Positions 47,066 to 56,808 are shown, numbered from the stretch's first letter. The stretch is DNA of 64,000 nt from Galerina marginata (GCA_023014335.1 JAECYW010000006.1:1116001-1180000), one strand, 5' to 3'. Program-made: numbers and translations. The notes: a model not told the origin generated them from the letters alone.

Positions 47066-48427
47066 TTAATTTGATTGTGGTAGAGGGTAGTCCTGGAAGC
47101 TAATCAACAGAAGACTTAAGCATAACAATAACCCCATTCGCAAGAATATGCTGGTAGCGAGGATCTCACCCTCATCATCTGGGGGAGGACCAGCAACATC
47201 TTGGTATCTTATCCTGTTCCTCAAGAACCTATCCATAAGGTAGAGCCTCTGATTTGAAGCCGGAGTTCCAAGACGAATGACTCCGGACCATCCATATTCA
47301 GTCTGAGGTGGCCAGGCATCGGTGATATCGTCGACCTCCATTTCGAGCCAGGGACCCGTAAGATGCAAAAAGCGCTCGATTGGCCTAGCAGAAGCATTGT
47401 TGACATCGCCACTACCCTCATTGCCGTCTTCGTCTTCATCGTCTCCGGAGTCGTCGTCGCACGATCCCTCGTCATCTGATCCTCCATCGTCATCCGACTG
47501 ATCCTCATGATCTGACTCTTCGTCCTCATCCGATTCTTCGTCCTCATCCGATTCTTCGTCCTCGTCCGATTCATCCTCGTCACTGTCTTCTCCTTCTGGG
47601 AAAAAGGAAAATTTTTTGAGAGGGTCTTGATCACTCTCTGACTGGTGGGTGGGTACTGCCTCATGTGTGACTCCATCCGTATTCACGGCGGTGTCCTCGC
47701 CTCTAACGTCGCGTTTATCAACAGTCTTGGACTTCAGTGGGGCAACCCTCGTCTTGTAAAACTTCTTATGGAAGCCTTTACGAGAGTTCAGAGGAAGAGC
47801 ATAACTGTGTCTTCGCGCCAGCTTCCACTGATACCATTCACCAGAAATGGCAATCAGAATAACTTCGTCGTGTTTGGTGTGGGTTTGCGAAGCAAAGAAC
47901 AGTGCGGCTTGGCCTTCAATCGATTGGCGGGCCCGAGTCAGTTGGGCGAAAAGTTCCCTAATAAATACGTGCTCCTTGACGACATTGCGAGGGACGGGTC
48001 TCTTCAATTCAGCAAGTCCGAATAGGAGACTTAGGTTGATATATAGCTGGTCCCATTGTGGCAAGGGTGGATTTCCGCCGTCTCGTAGGCTCCAAGCTGT
48101 AGACATAAAGCCAAAGTCGGTGATAGCTTCGTCTGATTTTCCCTTGGGCGCAGATTCCGTGCGTAGGGACGTATCAGCATTGACGGGCTGCTTGTTACCG
48201 CGTCGGCGATAGAGCACGAGTTGTGGAACAACCATCAAGCGAGCTTCATCTTCAATTAACGAAGCAAAAAGGTCGCCCCAAGGACCATAGAAGACATTTT
48301 CGAGGCGGCGATCGTTGTACCGCCTACTGAAAGCCCATGCCATCCAGACGGCACGACGTAATGGGCGGATGGGGTTGATCCTGTCACCTTGGGGGACAAA
48401 ATCCCGAAAAGCGAGATTGGCCGACAT
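47066..48427 (-). CDS. Predicted PD-(D/E)XK-like protein with acidic repeat tail, copy 2
   Basis: 453-residue paralogue of the gene at 35620-37092, starting MSANLAFRDFVPQGDR. The candidate active-site positions are kept: SLIEDEARL, SDEAITDF (Asp104), AELKRPVPR (Glu140-x-Lys142), then QAALFFASQ and ILIAISGEWYQWKL. The linker before ExK is 16 residues shorter than in copy 1. The C-terminal half has DEDEES repeats and the conserved island ITDAWPP..YGW, RLGTPASNQRLYLMDRFL. A GTGAGA near 47170 may be a donor for a short last exon. It is divergent from s3. The intervening region carries a MITE; without it the spacing would be about 470 bp, close to the 504 bp at copy 1. Confidence 0.75.
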   Translation of the reverse strand: MSANLAFRDFVPQGDRINPIRPLRRAVWMAWAFSRRYNDRRLENVFYGPWGDLFASLIEDEARLMVVPQLVLYRRRGNKQPVNADTSLRTESAPKGKSDEAITDFGFMSTAWSLRDGGNPPLPQWDQLYINLSLLFGLAELKRPVPRNVVKEHVFIRELFAQLTRARQSIEGQAALFFASQTHTKHDEVILIAISGEWYQWKLARRHSYALPLNSRKGFHKKFYKTRVAPLKSKTVDKRDVRGEDTAVNTDGVTHEAVPTHQSESDQDPLKKFSFFPEGEDSDEDESDEDEESDEDEESDEDEESDHEDQSDDDGGSDDEGSCDDDSGDDEDEDGNEGSGDVNNASARPIERFLHLTGPWLEMEVDDITDAWPPQTEYGWSGVIRLGTPASNQRLYLMDRFLRNRIRYQDVAGPPPDDEGEILATSIFLRMGLLLCLSLLLISFQDYPLPQSN

Positions 48428-48763
48428 CAGAAAGGAGGAATCGACAAGCTGGTGAAATTATGAGCAGGACAGAATCTTGAGTGAGGACATGTTTTATGAG
48501 CATTCTGAGAGGAGATCTAGAGACCGAGTCATACGAAGACAATGTACGCCATCGAAATCTTGAGGCCGGCCCATCACCGCTTCTACATCCATTGTTTCGA
48601 AAAGCGCAGCGAGTCACTGTCGGCACAGAGACCGAGGACAGGGAAAACTTAACAAGCCCATTGGATACACCGCATGGTAGCGTGGCTTCGATTCCTAGAT
48701 GCAACTCGGAGGTGTTACAGGCTGTGGAAAGTTGGCAAAAGACAAAAGACGTTCTGTCGACAA

Positions 48764-49332
48764 TAAGGTTGTGCGGAAAAGTCCCAGCGATGTTTTAAAC
48801 AAAGTTTATAACATCAGCCGCTAGAGGGGGGTTTTTAACAGATGTTAATAACATTTTTGTTAATAACAAGTTAAAAACTTTTTAAGCGTTGGTTAAAAAG
48901 TAATTTGACCTTGAAAAACTGTTTAAAACTTGAGCTGGGGCTGCTCAAGCGTTTTGCAGTGGCTGGGAATCGAAGTCGAGCTCGGACTGTAATAAAACAC
49001 GCGAACATTCACCACTGAATTTGGGAATCGGTCCGTATATTGAGTGACTACAGGCGAAGAAATGTGGGAAATTGCAGGCATTCAGGAAATTTTGGAGGTT
49101 TCGACGTCGATTCAAATATTTTGAGGTTTAATGGGCTTCAGTCGCCGCTTGGTCACCACTTGGTGCCAGTTTGCACGCCCTCCAATTGGCCTCCCTGGGG
49201 GGACTTTTTAACATTTTTAACAATTTTTAACAGGTGCATTTGGACCCCTAGGTTTTTAACATGTTTTAAACACGTTTAAAACATGTTAAAAAGTACCGTG
49301 TTTAAAAGTACCCACTTTTCCGCACAACCTTA
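48764..49332. mobile_element. hAT-like MITE, 569 bp, with intact ends and 8-bp target duplication
   Basis: The ends are perfect 19-bp inverted repeats beginning TAAGGTTGTGCGGAAAAGT. Both flanks are GTCGACAA (48756-48763 and 49333-49340). The 8-bp duplication and TAAGG-type end fit the hAT superfamily. The interior is AT-rich, with many GTTAAAA/TTTTAAC and GTTTAAAAC motifs near both ends that resemble sub-terminal transposase-binding repeats. No coding sequence. It sits in the divergent promoter of copy 2 and s3. Confidence 0.9.
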
Positions 49333-49382
49333 GTCGACAATGATCAACTTTTCCGGCCCGTCTTCTTCCGGTTCCATTCGGA

Positions 49383-49404
49383 GTCACGTGATGAAGTAGT
49401 TCAA
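49383..49404 (+). promoter_or_regulatory. CACGTG promoter palindrome of s3
   Basis: GTCACGTGAT followed by ..GTAGTTCAA, 71 bp before the s3 ATG and just outside the MITE right end. Confidence 0.55.
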
Positions 49405-49474
49405 CGGTTCAACTTCAAGAATCAAGTTCGTCATTCTCGTTTTACCACCAACCGCCACTTGCCACTCACCAATA

Positions 49475-49988
49475 ATGTCGGACAAGTAAGTCACTATAAG
49501 TCAATCTTGTGCATTAGATTTCTAACTCACTTTCCAGATCAACTAAGTCAACCAAGTCCAAGAAATCATCCGGTAAACGTAAACGTTCTAAAATACCTCA
49601 CCCCGCCAAATTTGTTCGACGCCCAAACCCAACCACCGGCAAGCTTCCTCGAATCAAAGTCTTTGGGATCGCTTTTGATCCTGAGGATCTTGTGGGCTGG
49701 GCCGCGGAGAGGAACGTTTTACAGAAAGAGGCTCTGGGCAATCGGGAATTTGGTGCACTCCAAATGATAATGGGCGAGCTCCCGGATTCCTTTCGATGGA
49801 GCGTTGTCACTCCCCACCACGGAGACCTTGTCAAGATGTGCATCGTAATTGGCAGCAACGAATCGCAACAAACTATGTCCAATGCATACAACCCTCTACG
49901 CGCTAAGGTTGTTCAGGACGTGCTTGGGACACCATTTGGAGAGCCGACGTGGTATTTTCTCCGGGAAGATTTTGAATACGACTCTTGA
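49475..49988 (+). CDS. Unrecognised small-protein family, s3
   Basis: First exon ATG TCG GAC AA, GTAAGT intron, then one exon. The N-terminus is strongly basic (KSTKSTKSKKSSGKRKRSK), longer and more Lys-rich than in the other copies and resembling a nuclear-localisation signal (inference). The core is VRRPNPTTGKLPRIKVFGIAF, LPDSFRWSVVTPH, GSNESQQTMSNAYNPLRA, WYFLREDF. The otherwise constant Cys in KVCG is Phe here. It pairs divergently with copy 2 of the PD-(D/E)XK-like genes. Confidence 0.78.
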
Positions 49989-50340
49989 TGATTTCTTACT
50001 ACCTTACACATGCCAACAGTACCGCAGCATTTTGTTTCAGCCCAGTTACTCGCTTACTGCCTAATGTACGAGTATAGACCGGTTAGCTTTGGACTTGGGT
50101 ATGCCTACGTTTTGTGTTAAACGACTTGCTGGTAATCTTGCAAGTACAATGTATAATCATCCTCGTCGCAGATAATGTTATTTCCAATTATAACGTATTG
50201 GTAGCAAAGAATGTAATTCTCACTTCAGAACAAGAACTACTCCGAACGAAATCTATTGTGGAAATTGATTGCTCACTCTTGTCTCCATCTCCTTCAGGTT
50301 GTGGGAACTTCCATCTTTCGCCCATCCACCCTCAAGAAAT

Positions 50341-50837
50341 ATGGCTGAGACGCAAGTCGTATTTCTGTATGACTTCGTGGGTCGTGACTCACTTTCTATG
50401 CTCTTTACAGACAACCCGTTGCCGAAACGTCCACCGTTAACCCTCCTGATAGCCTAAAGCCACCAAGACGTGTTCGACGCCCAAACCCCCAGACTGGCAG
50501 GCTGCCTAAGGTCAAAGTCTGTGGCTACGCCTTGAATTCTGACGACCTCGAGGCCTGGGCCAAGGAGAGAGACCTATTTCAACACGTAAATGCACTCAAC
50601 CAGCGATACCGCGCTATCCAGACGATTATGGGCAGCCTGCCGGAGTCTTTTCGATGGGGCATTGTACGCCCGAACACGGAAGACACGTATTTAAGGTGCA
50701 TTGTGGTGGGGAGCAACGAAACAAAGGAAGATTTGATCAGGGCATACACACCTGCACGAGCCGAACGCGTTGCCAAAGTGTTGGGGAAGAAGGACGAGCC
50801 GCCCAAGTGGTATTATTACCAAGAAGATTTCGACTGA
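50341..50837 (+). CDS. Unrecognised small-protein family, s4
   Basis: First exon ATG GCT GAG AC, with a GC-AG intron (GCAAGT donor at 50352, acceptor ending about 50410), then a single exon to TGA. The core is RRVRRPNPQTGRLPKVKVCG, LPESFRWGIVRPN, RCIVVGSNETKEDLIRAYTP, PPKWYYYQEDFD. It starts MAE rather than MS and has no CACGTG-type box in the preceding 120 bp, so it may be regulated differently. It forms the second gene of the s3-s4 pair, as s2 does with s1. Confidence 0.75.
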
Positions 50838-51167
50838 TTCATGACTCTCTGTACGATATACCATGACTTGACGTAACCACTCTATACCTAACTTATTTGT
50901 GAAACCCATACTTGTATCTTTAAGGTTTTATTCTTTCCAAATAATTCAAACAGCACCATCGATTCATTTCATCACTTTCCTGCATCGTTCCAACCGTCAC
51001 TCTGCCGCATAATATCAAGCAGATAACCAAACTAACCGATAATATTACATGACCTAGACGCACATGCTAGTAACATAATTTATAAATAGTAAAACATATT
51101 CTAGCTTTCTGAATTGCTACGAAGCTGAGAATTAATTCTTTTAGACTGTTACGACTCGAGATCCAAG

Positions 51168-53137
51168 CTAAGCAACGGGCTTACAAAGGCCTTCCAGCTG
51201 TTCGAGTTGCCAAAGATCATGGGCTTTGAGCATAAGACCATAGGGAACAACGTCCTCTGGCCATTTGTGAGCAGGATTGAGCGTAGCCGGGTATCGATCG
51301 ACATTGTGTACCCCAGGCCAATCAAAGTCGACAAGGTCCACACAGCTCTCAGACGCGTTGTACAGGATGTTGGGTTCCCGCAAGTCGCCAAATACAATGT
51401 CCTGTTCGTGAAGGAGACCTACCGCCCGATGGACATGCTCCAAGACGATGATAGGGATCGGTTCTGCGTCTGCTTGGAGCTGCCAAAGGGACTTCCCTTC
51501 CACACGCTCCATCACAACCATGTACAGGCCGCTTATGATGCGCGCACAAAAGTGCAGCTTTGGGGCGAGTCCAGCGCTAGCAAGAATACGATGGGCCTTC
51601 TCATTATAACGAGGGGTAAATTTAACAATAACGTCGTTCTCGGTGTCGTCTAGGGCAGCGATATACATAGCAGTGGTCCTGTCCTTGAGGTCCACAATGC
51701 CCGAAGCGGGTTGACCAAGTCGGGTCAGGAACTGTTTGTAGGTGAGATTGGGAAATTCAACGGAAGGTTCCATGGGCGTCGGGCTGGGAAACAGAGAGGA
51801 AAGTGGTCGGGGTTTCTTTTGTCCGACCTCGCTGTAATAAAGCGCTAGTGCCTTCTGACAGGACGACAGGGCCTTGAAGACACGGGCCAGGCGAATAGCG
51901 TTGTCAGACGCCAAGAACCCAGCAGTAACATCGAACGTGAGCAGATTCGTGAATTGAATCTCCCCTACCCAAACAGCGATGGAAATGTCGATGCGGATAT
52001 CAGCAATACCGACGAGGACGATAGGAAAGTTGCAAAATTCCTGGAATTGTTTATACTGCAAATATAGATGAGCCAGGGTATGCGAATTCACTGATATGGA
52101 CTTCGAACCTTCGATTGTGAAATTATTTTGCCGTAAACGAGGATGACTTCGGGAAGAAGGTTTCCTCCAGAACCCACATAGTTCTTGAGTGTCAGTACCG
52201 TAACAGCAAACCCTTCATGCCACCAACAGCAGTCAGGCCTGACGCTATCCGCCCAATCGAGCTTCGTGTGCCAATCACCCACTCTGCCGACTGCTGCATT
52301 GATACTTTCTTCAGTCGCACTTTTACAATCCGCTTCGCTTTCGTAATTCTTCAATGTCAGGCCGACATACTCAGTAGCATGCTGGACATCATGACAAGTT
52401 ACTTCGACTTGGTCAAGACGCTCCAGATCACGCTGCAAAGCCGCAAGTGCGGGGTTGAAAATGGCTGCAGGTGCTCCACCAGGACGACCGAGATGGACAC
52501 GGGGATTACTGCCTCCGAGAACTTCACCTATCTTGGTAACACTGCTAATAGTTTCCGATGGCGAATACGCAGCGCTTAAAGCGTCTATACGCCTGCTAAG
52601 GTCTGAATGTAAAATCAGAGAAGTGATCGCCTAAGGGGTGTCAACGAAATGGTACCTTGGCGTAGCTTTTTGCGTTGGTAGAAATATGGGTCGTCATAAT
52701 TTTCGACCATCTCCAAAACTGACACGGATGAGACATGTATAACGGAAACACAAAAAACTAACATACCCTCCGGGTCGGAAACAACGATATGTACCACACG
52801 CGATGGAGAAGGCCCGTCTGGAAATACATCCGAAAGGCAGGTAATGTCTTTGAGGCAACCAACCTCCTTTTCTCGAAGAAGCCACTGGAGAACACGCAGG
52901 CGCAGGTCCTCCGTAGGTTGTACTGGAATATCTGCCTGCTGAGTGTTAACTTCCAGAGAAAAAAAGGCTTGCCTTGAAAAGCTGGAGGTCATCATGTCTG
53001 ACGTTCACTTTGTATTCATCCAGGAGTTCTTCCCGAACCATCTTCACGAAGTTTGTTACCCAATCATTGTGGTCCAGTTCAATGGTAAAGAAACGGGGTT
53101 TCTCTGCAGGATAGTAGCAGTTGAAGCGGAACGACAT
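51168..53137 (-). CDS. Crinkler-type protein with REase-like and kinase-like domains, probably frameshifted
   Basis: Exons: 53137 to 52767, 52656-52718, 52109-52602 and 51168-52055. The N-terminus resembles the ubiquitin-like Crinkler header (DDLQLFKASL, then LSDVF and HIVV). A middle region has the REase-fold layout known from Crinkler-RHS effectors (RPDCCWW, then VLTLKN where ELKN or EEKN is usual, so the catalytic Glu is Thr). The C-terminus is kinase-like: HEQDIVFGDLREPNIL and LVDFDW. In exon 1 the frame breaks at a run of seven T on the minus strand (near 52955-52965): the header and the next segment are in different frames, and no intron of normal size repairs it. It is either a one-base error or a disabling mutation. 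It is divergent from s5, 151 bp apart. Confidence 0.72.
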
Positions 53138-53200
53138 CGTGGTTTGTTGAAGGAGCAAATTTAAAGTGGCTTATAATTTATCATGAGACAGTCGCGCGTG

Positions 53201-53220
53201 GACATGTGACCGTGAAGTAC
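53201..53220 (+). promoter_or_regulatory. Palindrome in the shared promoter of the Crinkler-type gene and s5
   Basis: GACATGTGAC followed by CGTGAAGTAC, 69 bp before the s5 ATG and 64 bp before the divergent Crinkler-type ATG. It is a degenerate form of the motif before the other s genes. Confidence 0.4.
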
Positions 53221-53288
53221 AATGAACCTGGGATGGCATTCCGGGTTTAAACTGAACTCCCATCTATCTTGCCCGTTTACTCTCTGAA

Positions 53289-53797
53289 ATGTCAGAAAGG
53301 TGAGTCTCTGCTTGTGATGTAGCACGCCTCTATGCCAGTTCCAACATCTGACCGATTTCTGCAGCCCTAATGTAACTTCAACACCTCCAGTTCAAGCTCC
53401 AGGCCCGAAAGCGCCAACTCAGGTTCGAAGGCCAAACCCTAAGACTGGGAAACTACCTCCAATCAAAGTCTGCGGCTATGCTTTGAGCATGGCGGATATC
53501 GAAAACTGGGCTCAGAAGAATAAAGTTTTTCTAGAGACGAACATTTGCGATCGGCAGTTCTGCGCTTTCCAGTTGATTCTAAGCAGGCTGCCGGATTCTT
53601 TCCGATGGGGCGTCGTCCGTCCACACACGGGCGGCATCGTTTTAAAGTGCATCATCATTGGAAGCAACGAGTCAAAAGAAAAATTGATCAACGGGTACAA
53701 TCCAGCACGGGCCAGACGCGTCCTCAAAGCTTTGGGAAGAGAAGGAGAGTCGCCTAAGTGGTACTATCTTCGGGAAGATTTCGAAACAGACTCATGA
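53289..53797 (+). CDS. Unrecognised small-protein family, s5
   Basis: First exon ATG TCA GAA AG, GTGAGT intron, one long exon. The N-terminus is Pro-rich (STPPVQAPGPKAPTQVRRP), then the core KTGKLPPIKVCGYALSMADI, LPDSFRWGVVRPH, KCIIIGSNESKEKLINGYNP, PKWYYLREDFETDS. s5, s6 and s7 form a recent sub-group, with two relic copies between them. Paired head-to-head with the Crinkler-type REase-kinase gene. Confidence 0.8.
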
Positions 53798-54161
53798 AGC
53801 CCTGTATGCGCAATGCCTCTTGGATGGCCTTTCATTCTAGGTCTTCGATAATTCACTCTACTCGTGTACCATTATTTAAGACCGCCATCTATACGATATG
53901 TGTTGCAGCCGAACACTGTTGAATAACCGTGACTTATAAAAATACTAGTGAGAGTTTTGCAGCTCTTCGAAATCTCATTAATTATCGCTCATCTTCTATC
54001 TCTGGCGTCTCCACTTAGGCACAACATGGAAAGGGCAGCATTACAGCCACCTACAGGTGATCATAGACGGTCTGCGTTTGTTCGTCCGCAACGCAATCAG
54101 CATCATCCAGTTTTGCCTTCCAAATCCGTTCTCATCCACCACTTCTCGTCGCACATTGGAA

Positions 54162-54340
54162 ATGTCTGAAACGTCGCCTGATCCCAAAAGGCAGATCTAG
54201 ACCGCAAACTTACCTCCTCCCGCTGTCACGGCTGACGACCCAGGGCACCAAGGCGTATTCGACTCAAGCCGGGCAATTTGCCCGAGGTTAAAAGTCTGTG
54301 ACTTTGCCTCCAACCATCAATTGACAACAAGGCATTTCTC
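54162..54340 (+). pseudogene. Relic of the small-protein family between s5 and s6
   Basis: It starts ATG TCT GAA ACG like the family, but has a stop within 15 codons. It then drifts through a recognisable but broken 'VRRPNPKTG..LP' region near 54262-54290 and ends before the central core. A truncated copy with stop and frameshift. Confidence 0.65.
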
Positions 54341-54362
54341 GGGGACAGTGCAATTCTTTGTT

Positions 54363-54384
54363 GGTCACGTGACAATTGGTTCAA
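54363..54384 (+). promoter_or_regulatory. CACGTG promoter palindrome of s6
   Basis: GGTCACGTGACAATTGGTTCAA, 68 bp before the s6 ATG. It is the clearest example of the composite motif. Confidence 0.6.
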
Positions 54385-54451
54385 AAACCCATAATTCCAG
54401 AGGCCACACTTAAACCAAACTCCTATCTATCTTGCTCGTTTACTCTCTGAA

Positions 54452-54960
54452 ATGTCAGAAACGTGAGTTTTTGCCTGTGATGCGATACGCCGCTATGCCA
54501 CTTCGAATATCTGACCAGTTTTTGCAGCCCTACTGTAAACCCAACACCTCCGGCCCAAGCTCCAGGCCCCAAACCGCCAACCCAAGTTCGACGCCCAAAC
54601 CCTAAGACTGGGAAGCTACCTCCGATCAAAGTCTGCGGCTATGCTTTGAGCATGGCAGAAATTGAGAACTGGGCCCAAGAGAATAAAGTCTTTCTCGACG
54701 AGAACACCTGCAGTCGGCAGTACGGCGCTTTCCAGTTGATTCTGGGCAAGCTACCGGATTCTTTCCGATGGGGTGTCGTGCGTCCGCACACGGGCGGCAT
54801 CGTTTTGAAGTGCATTATCATTGGAAGCAACGAGTCAAAAGAAAAATTGATCAACGCGTATAATCCAGCACGTGCCAGACGCGTCCTCAACGTTCTAGGA
54901 AGGGAAGGAGAGTCGCCGAAGTGGTACTATCTCCGAGAAGATTTCGAAACCGACTCATAA
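54452..54960 (+). CDS. Unrecognised small-protein family, s6
   Basis: First exon ATG TCA GAA AC, GTGAGT intron, acceptor TTGCAG, then one exon to TAA. The N-terminus is NPTPPAQAPGPKPPTQVRRP and the core is as in s5, with only scattered changes (SMAEIENWAQENK, NAYNPARARRVLNVLG). The 5' UTR and intron are also close to s5 and s7, so the whole 1.1-1.4 kb unit was duplicated. Function unknown. Confidence 0.8.
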
Positions 54961-55335
54961 AGCCCTGTACCTGCAATAGCCCTTGCATGGCCTTTCATTC
55001 TGTCTTTGATGATTCACTCGACCATTGTGTAAGACCGTCAGTCATATAATTCCTGTCTCAATCGAACGCTGTTGAATGACTTATAAAATATTAGTGAGAG
55101 TTTTTCTGTTCTTCGAAATCCCATTAGTCATCGCTCATCTTCGGGCATCTCCACTTAGGCATTTAGACTTGGTGTAACAAGAAAAGGGCAGAAATACGGC
55201 CTATCTATAGACGATCTGTGACATGTGTTCGCCCGACATTTAGCGGCATGGTGCGGCGCCGTCGACGCGTCAGAACTATGCTAGTTTTTCCTTCCAACTT
55301 TGTTCTCATCCGCCCCGTCTATTCGCCCTCCATAA

Positions 55336-55520
55336 ATGTCTGAAACATTGCCTGATCCCCACGGACAAATCTTCCAGCCTTCGTTGACAGTCAAGCCCAC
55401 CAAAAGGTGTGTGCGACGCCCAAACTCCAAAGACGGGCAAGCTGCCCAAGATCAACATTTGTGATTTTGCCTCCAATCCTCATGCTCATTTTCTGGATTG
55501 TCGCCGGTCATCGGTATAAC
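55336..55520 (+). pseudogene. Relic of the small-protein family between s6 and s7
   Basis: Begins ATG TCT GAA ACA and keeps a readable 'VRRPNSKDG' and, in another frame, 'KLPKIN.CDFASN' around 55405-55480. A one-base shift and truncation remove the core. Same type of relic as at 54162, so the duplicated unit is (intact gene, relic). Confidence 0.65.
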
Positions 55521-55742
55521 TGAGGTATGTTTCCATTTATGCGTTCCTACATGTACGGCACCATTATCACCTTCATGCATCATTATGACCACGACCTTGT
55601 GCCGTATAATCTCAATAAACTATAAATCACTTTTTACTGACGTATATGATCGATGCCAGAATCCACCGTACAAGTTGTTGGTCAGATATCATATCTGACC
55701 ACAGGGCATTTTTGGTGGAGTCACTGTGCCCATTCTTTGTTT

Positions 55743-55763
55743 GTCACGTGATCAGTAGTTCAA
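55743..55763 (+). promoter_or_regulatory. CACGTG promoter palindrome of s7
   Basis: GTCACGTGATCAGTAGTTCAA, 80 bp before the s7 ATG. The larger distance than in s6 is mostly explained by the upstream region, since the leader is otherwise similar. Confidence 0.55.
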
Positions 55764-55842
55764 AACCTCGTTCCAAAGTTCAACGTTCCGGAGTCCAGAC
55801 TTAAATTGAACTCCCATCCATCTTGCTCGTTTACTCTCTGAA

Positions 55843-56372
55843 ATGTCAGAAACCATGTCTGAAATGTGAGTTTTCGCCTGTGATATGATACGCCGCTGTG
55901 CCAGTTCGAATATCTGACTGGTTTCTGTAGCCCAACTGGAACTTCAACACCCCCACGGGCTCCAGTTCAAGCTCCCGGCCCCAAGCCGCCAACTCAGGTT
56001 CGACGCCCAAACCCTAAGACTGGGAAACTTCTTCCTACCAAAGTCTGCGGCTATGCTTTGAGCATGGCGGACATCGAAAACTGGGCTCAAAAGAATAAAG
56101 TTTTCCTAAAGGCGAACGTTTGCGGACGGCAGTATGGCGCTCTCCAATTGATTCTGAGCAAGCTGCCGTATTCTTATCGGTGGGGCGTCGTCCGTCCACA
56201 CACGGGCGGCATTATTTTGAAGTGTATCATAATCGAAAGCGACGAATCACAAGAGCAATTGATCAACGCGTACAATCCAGCACGGGCAAAGCGCGTCCTC
56301 AAAATTTTAGGACGAGACGGAGAGTCGCCGAAGTGGTACTATCTCCGAGAAGATTTCGAAACCGACTCATGA
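55843..56372 (+). CDS. Unrecognised small-protein family, s7
   Basis: First exon ATG TCA GAA ACC ATG TCT GAA AT. It has two in-frame ATGs, of which the second (55855) matches the start context of the other copies. GTGAGT intron, then one exon to TGA. The core is intact but has unusual changes: LPYSYRWG for LPDSFRWG and IIIESDESQEQ for IIIGSNESKEK, altering the most conserved Gly-Ser-Asn motif of the family. It could be losing the ancestral function. Confidence 0.78.
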
Positions 56373-56808
56373 AGCCCTGTACGCGATGCAGACGATGGCT
56401 GTAACACGACCTTTCATTCAGATGCACTCACTCTATCATTATGTAAAGCCGACCCCTGTACGATATCCGTCCCAACTACTGTTGTTAAATAACTTTATTG
56501 AATATTTGGGGCAGTGTTCCGGTTTCTCATGGTCATGCAACAATCTTGAGCCAACCTTCAAAGCTTTGGCATCTTTTGGCTGTAGATATTCAACCACGCC
56601 CAGATTTCGACGTTAACTGGACGTGATGCATCAACGGGAAAGAAAGACGCGAAACATGATAATTCAAATCAGAAACAGTCACAGGACTGAGGAAACAGTT
56701 GGAGCACTGGCGGTGACCAAAGTGGTTATAATCACCTAATGCAACAGTCATCAAGTTCCCAGTAACGATGAGCACCAAGATCATCAATTGGTTTTATCAG
56801 AGGCAACA

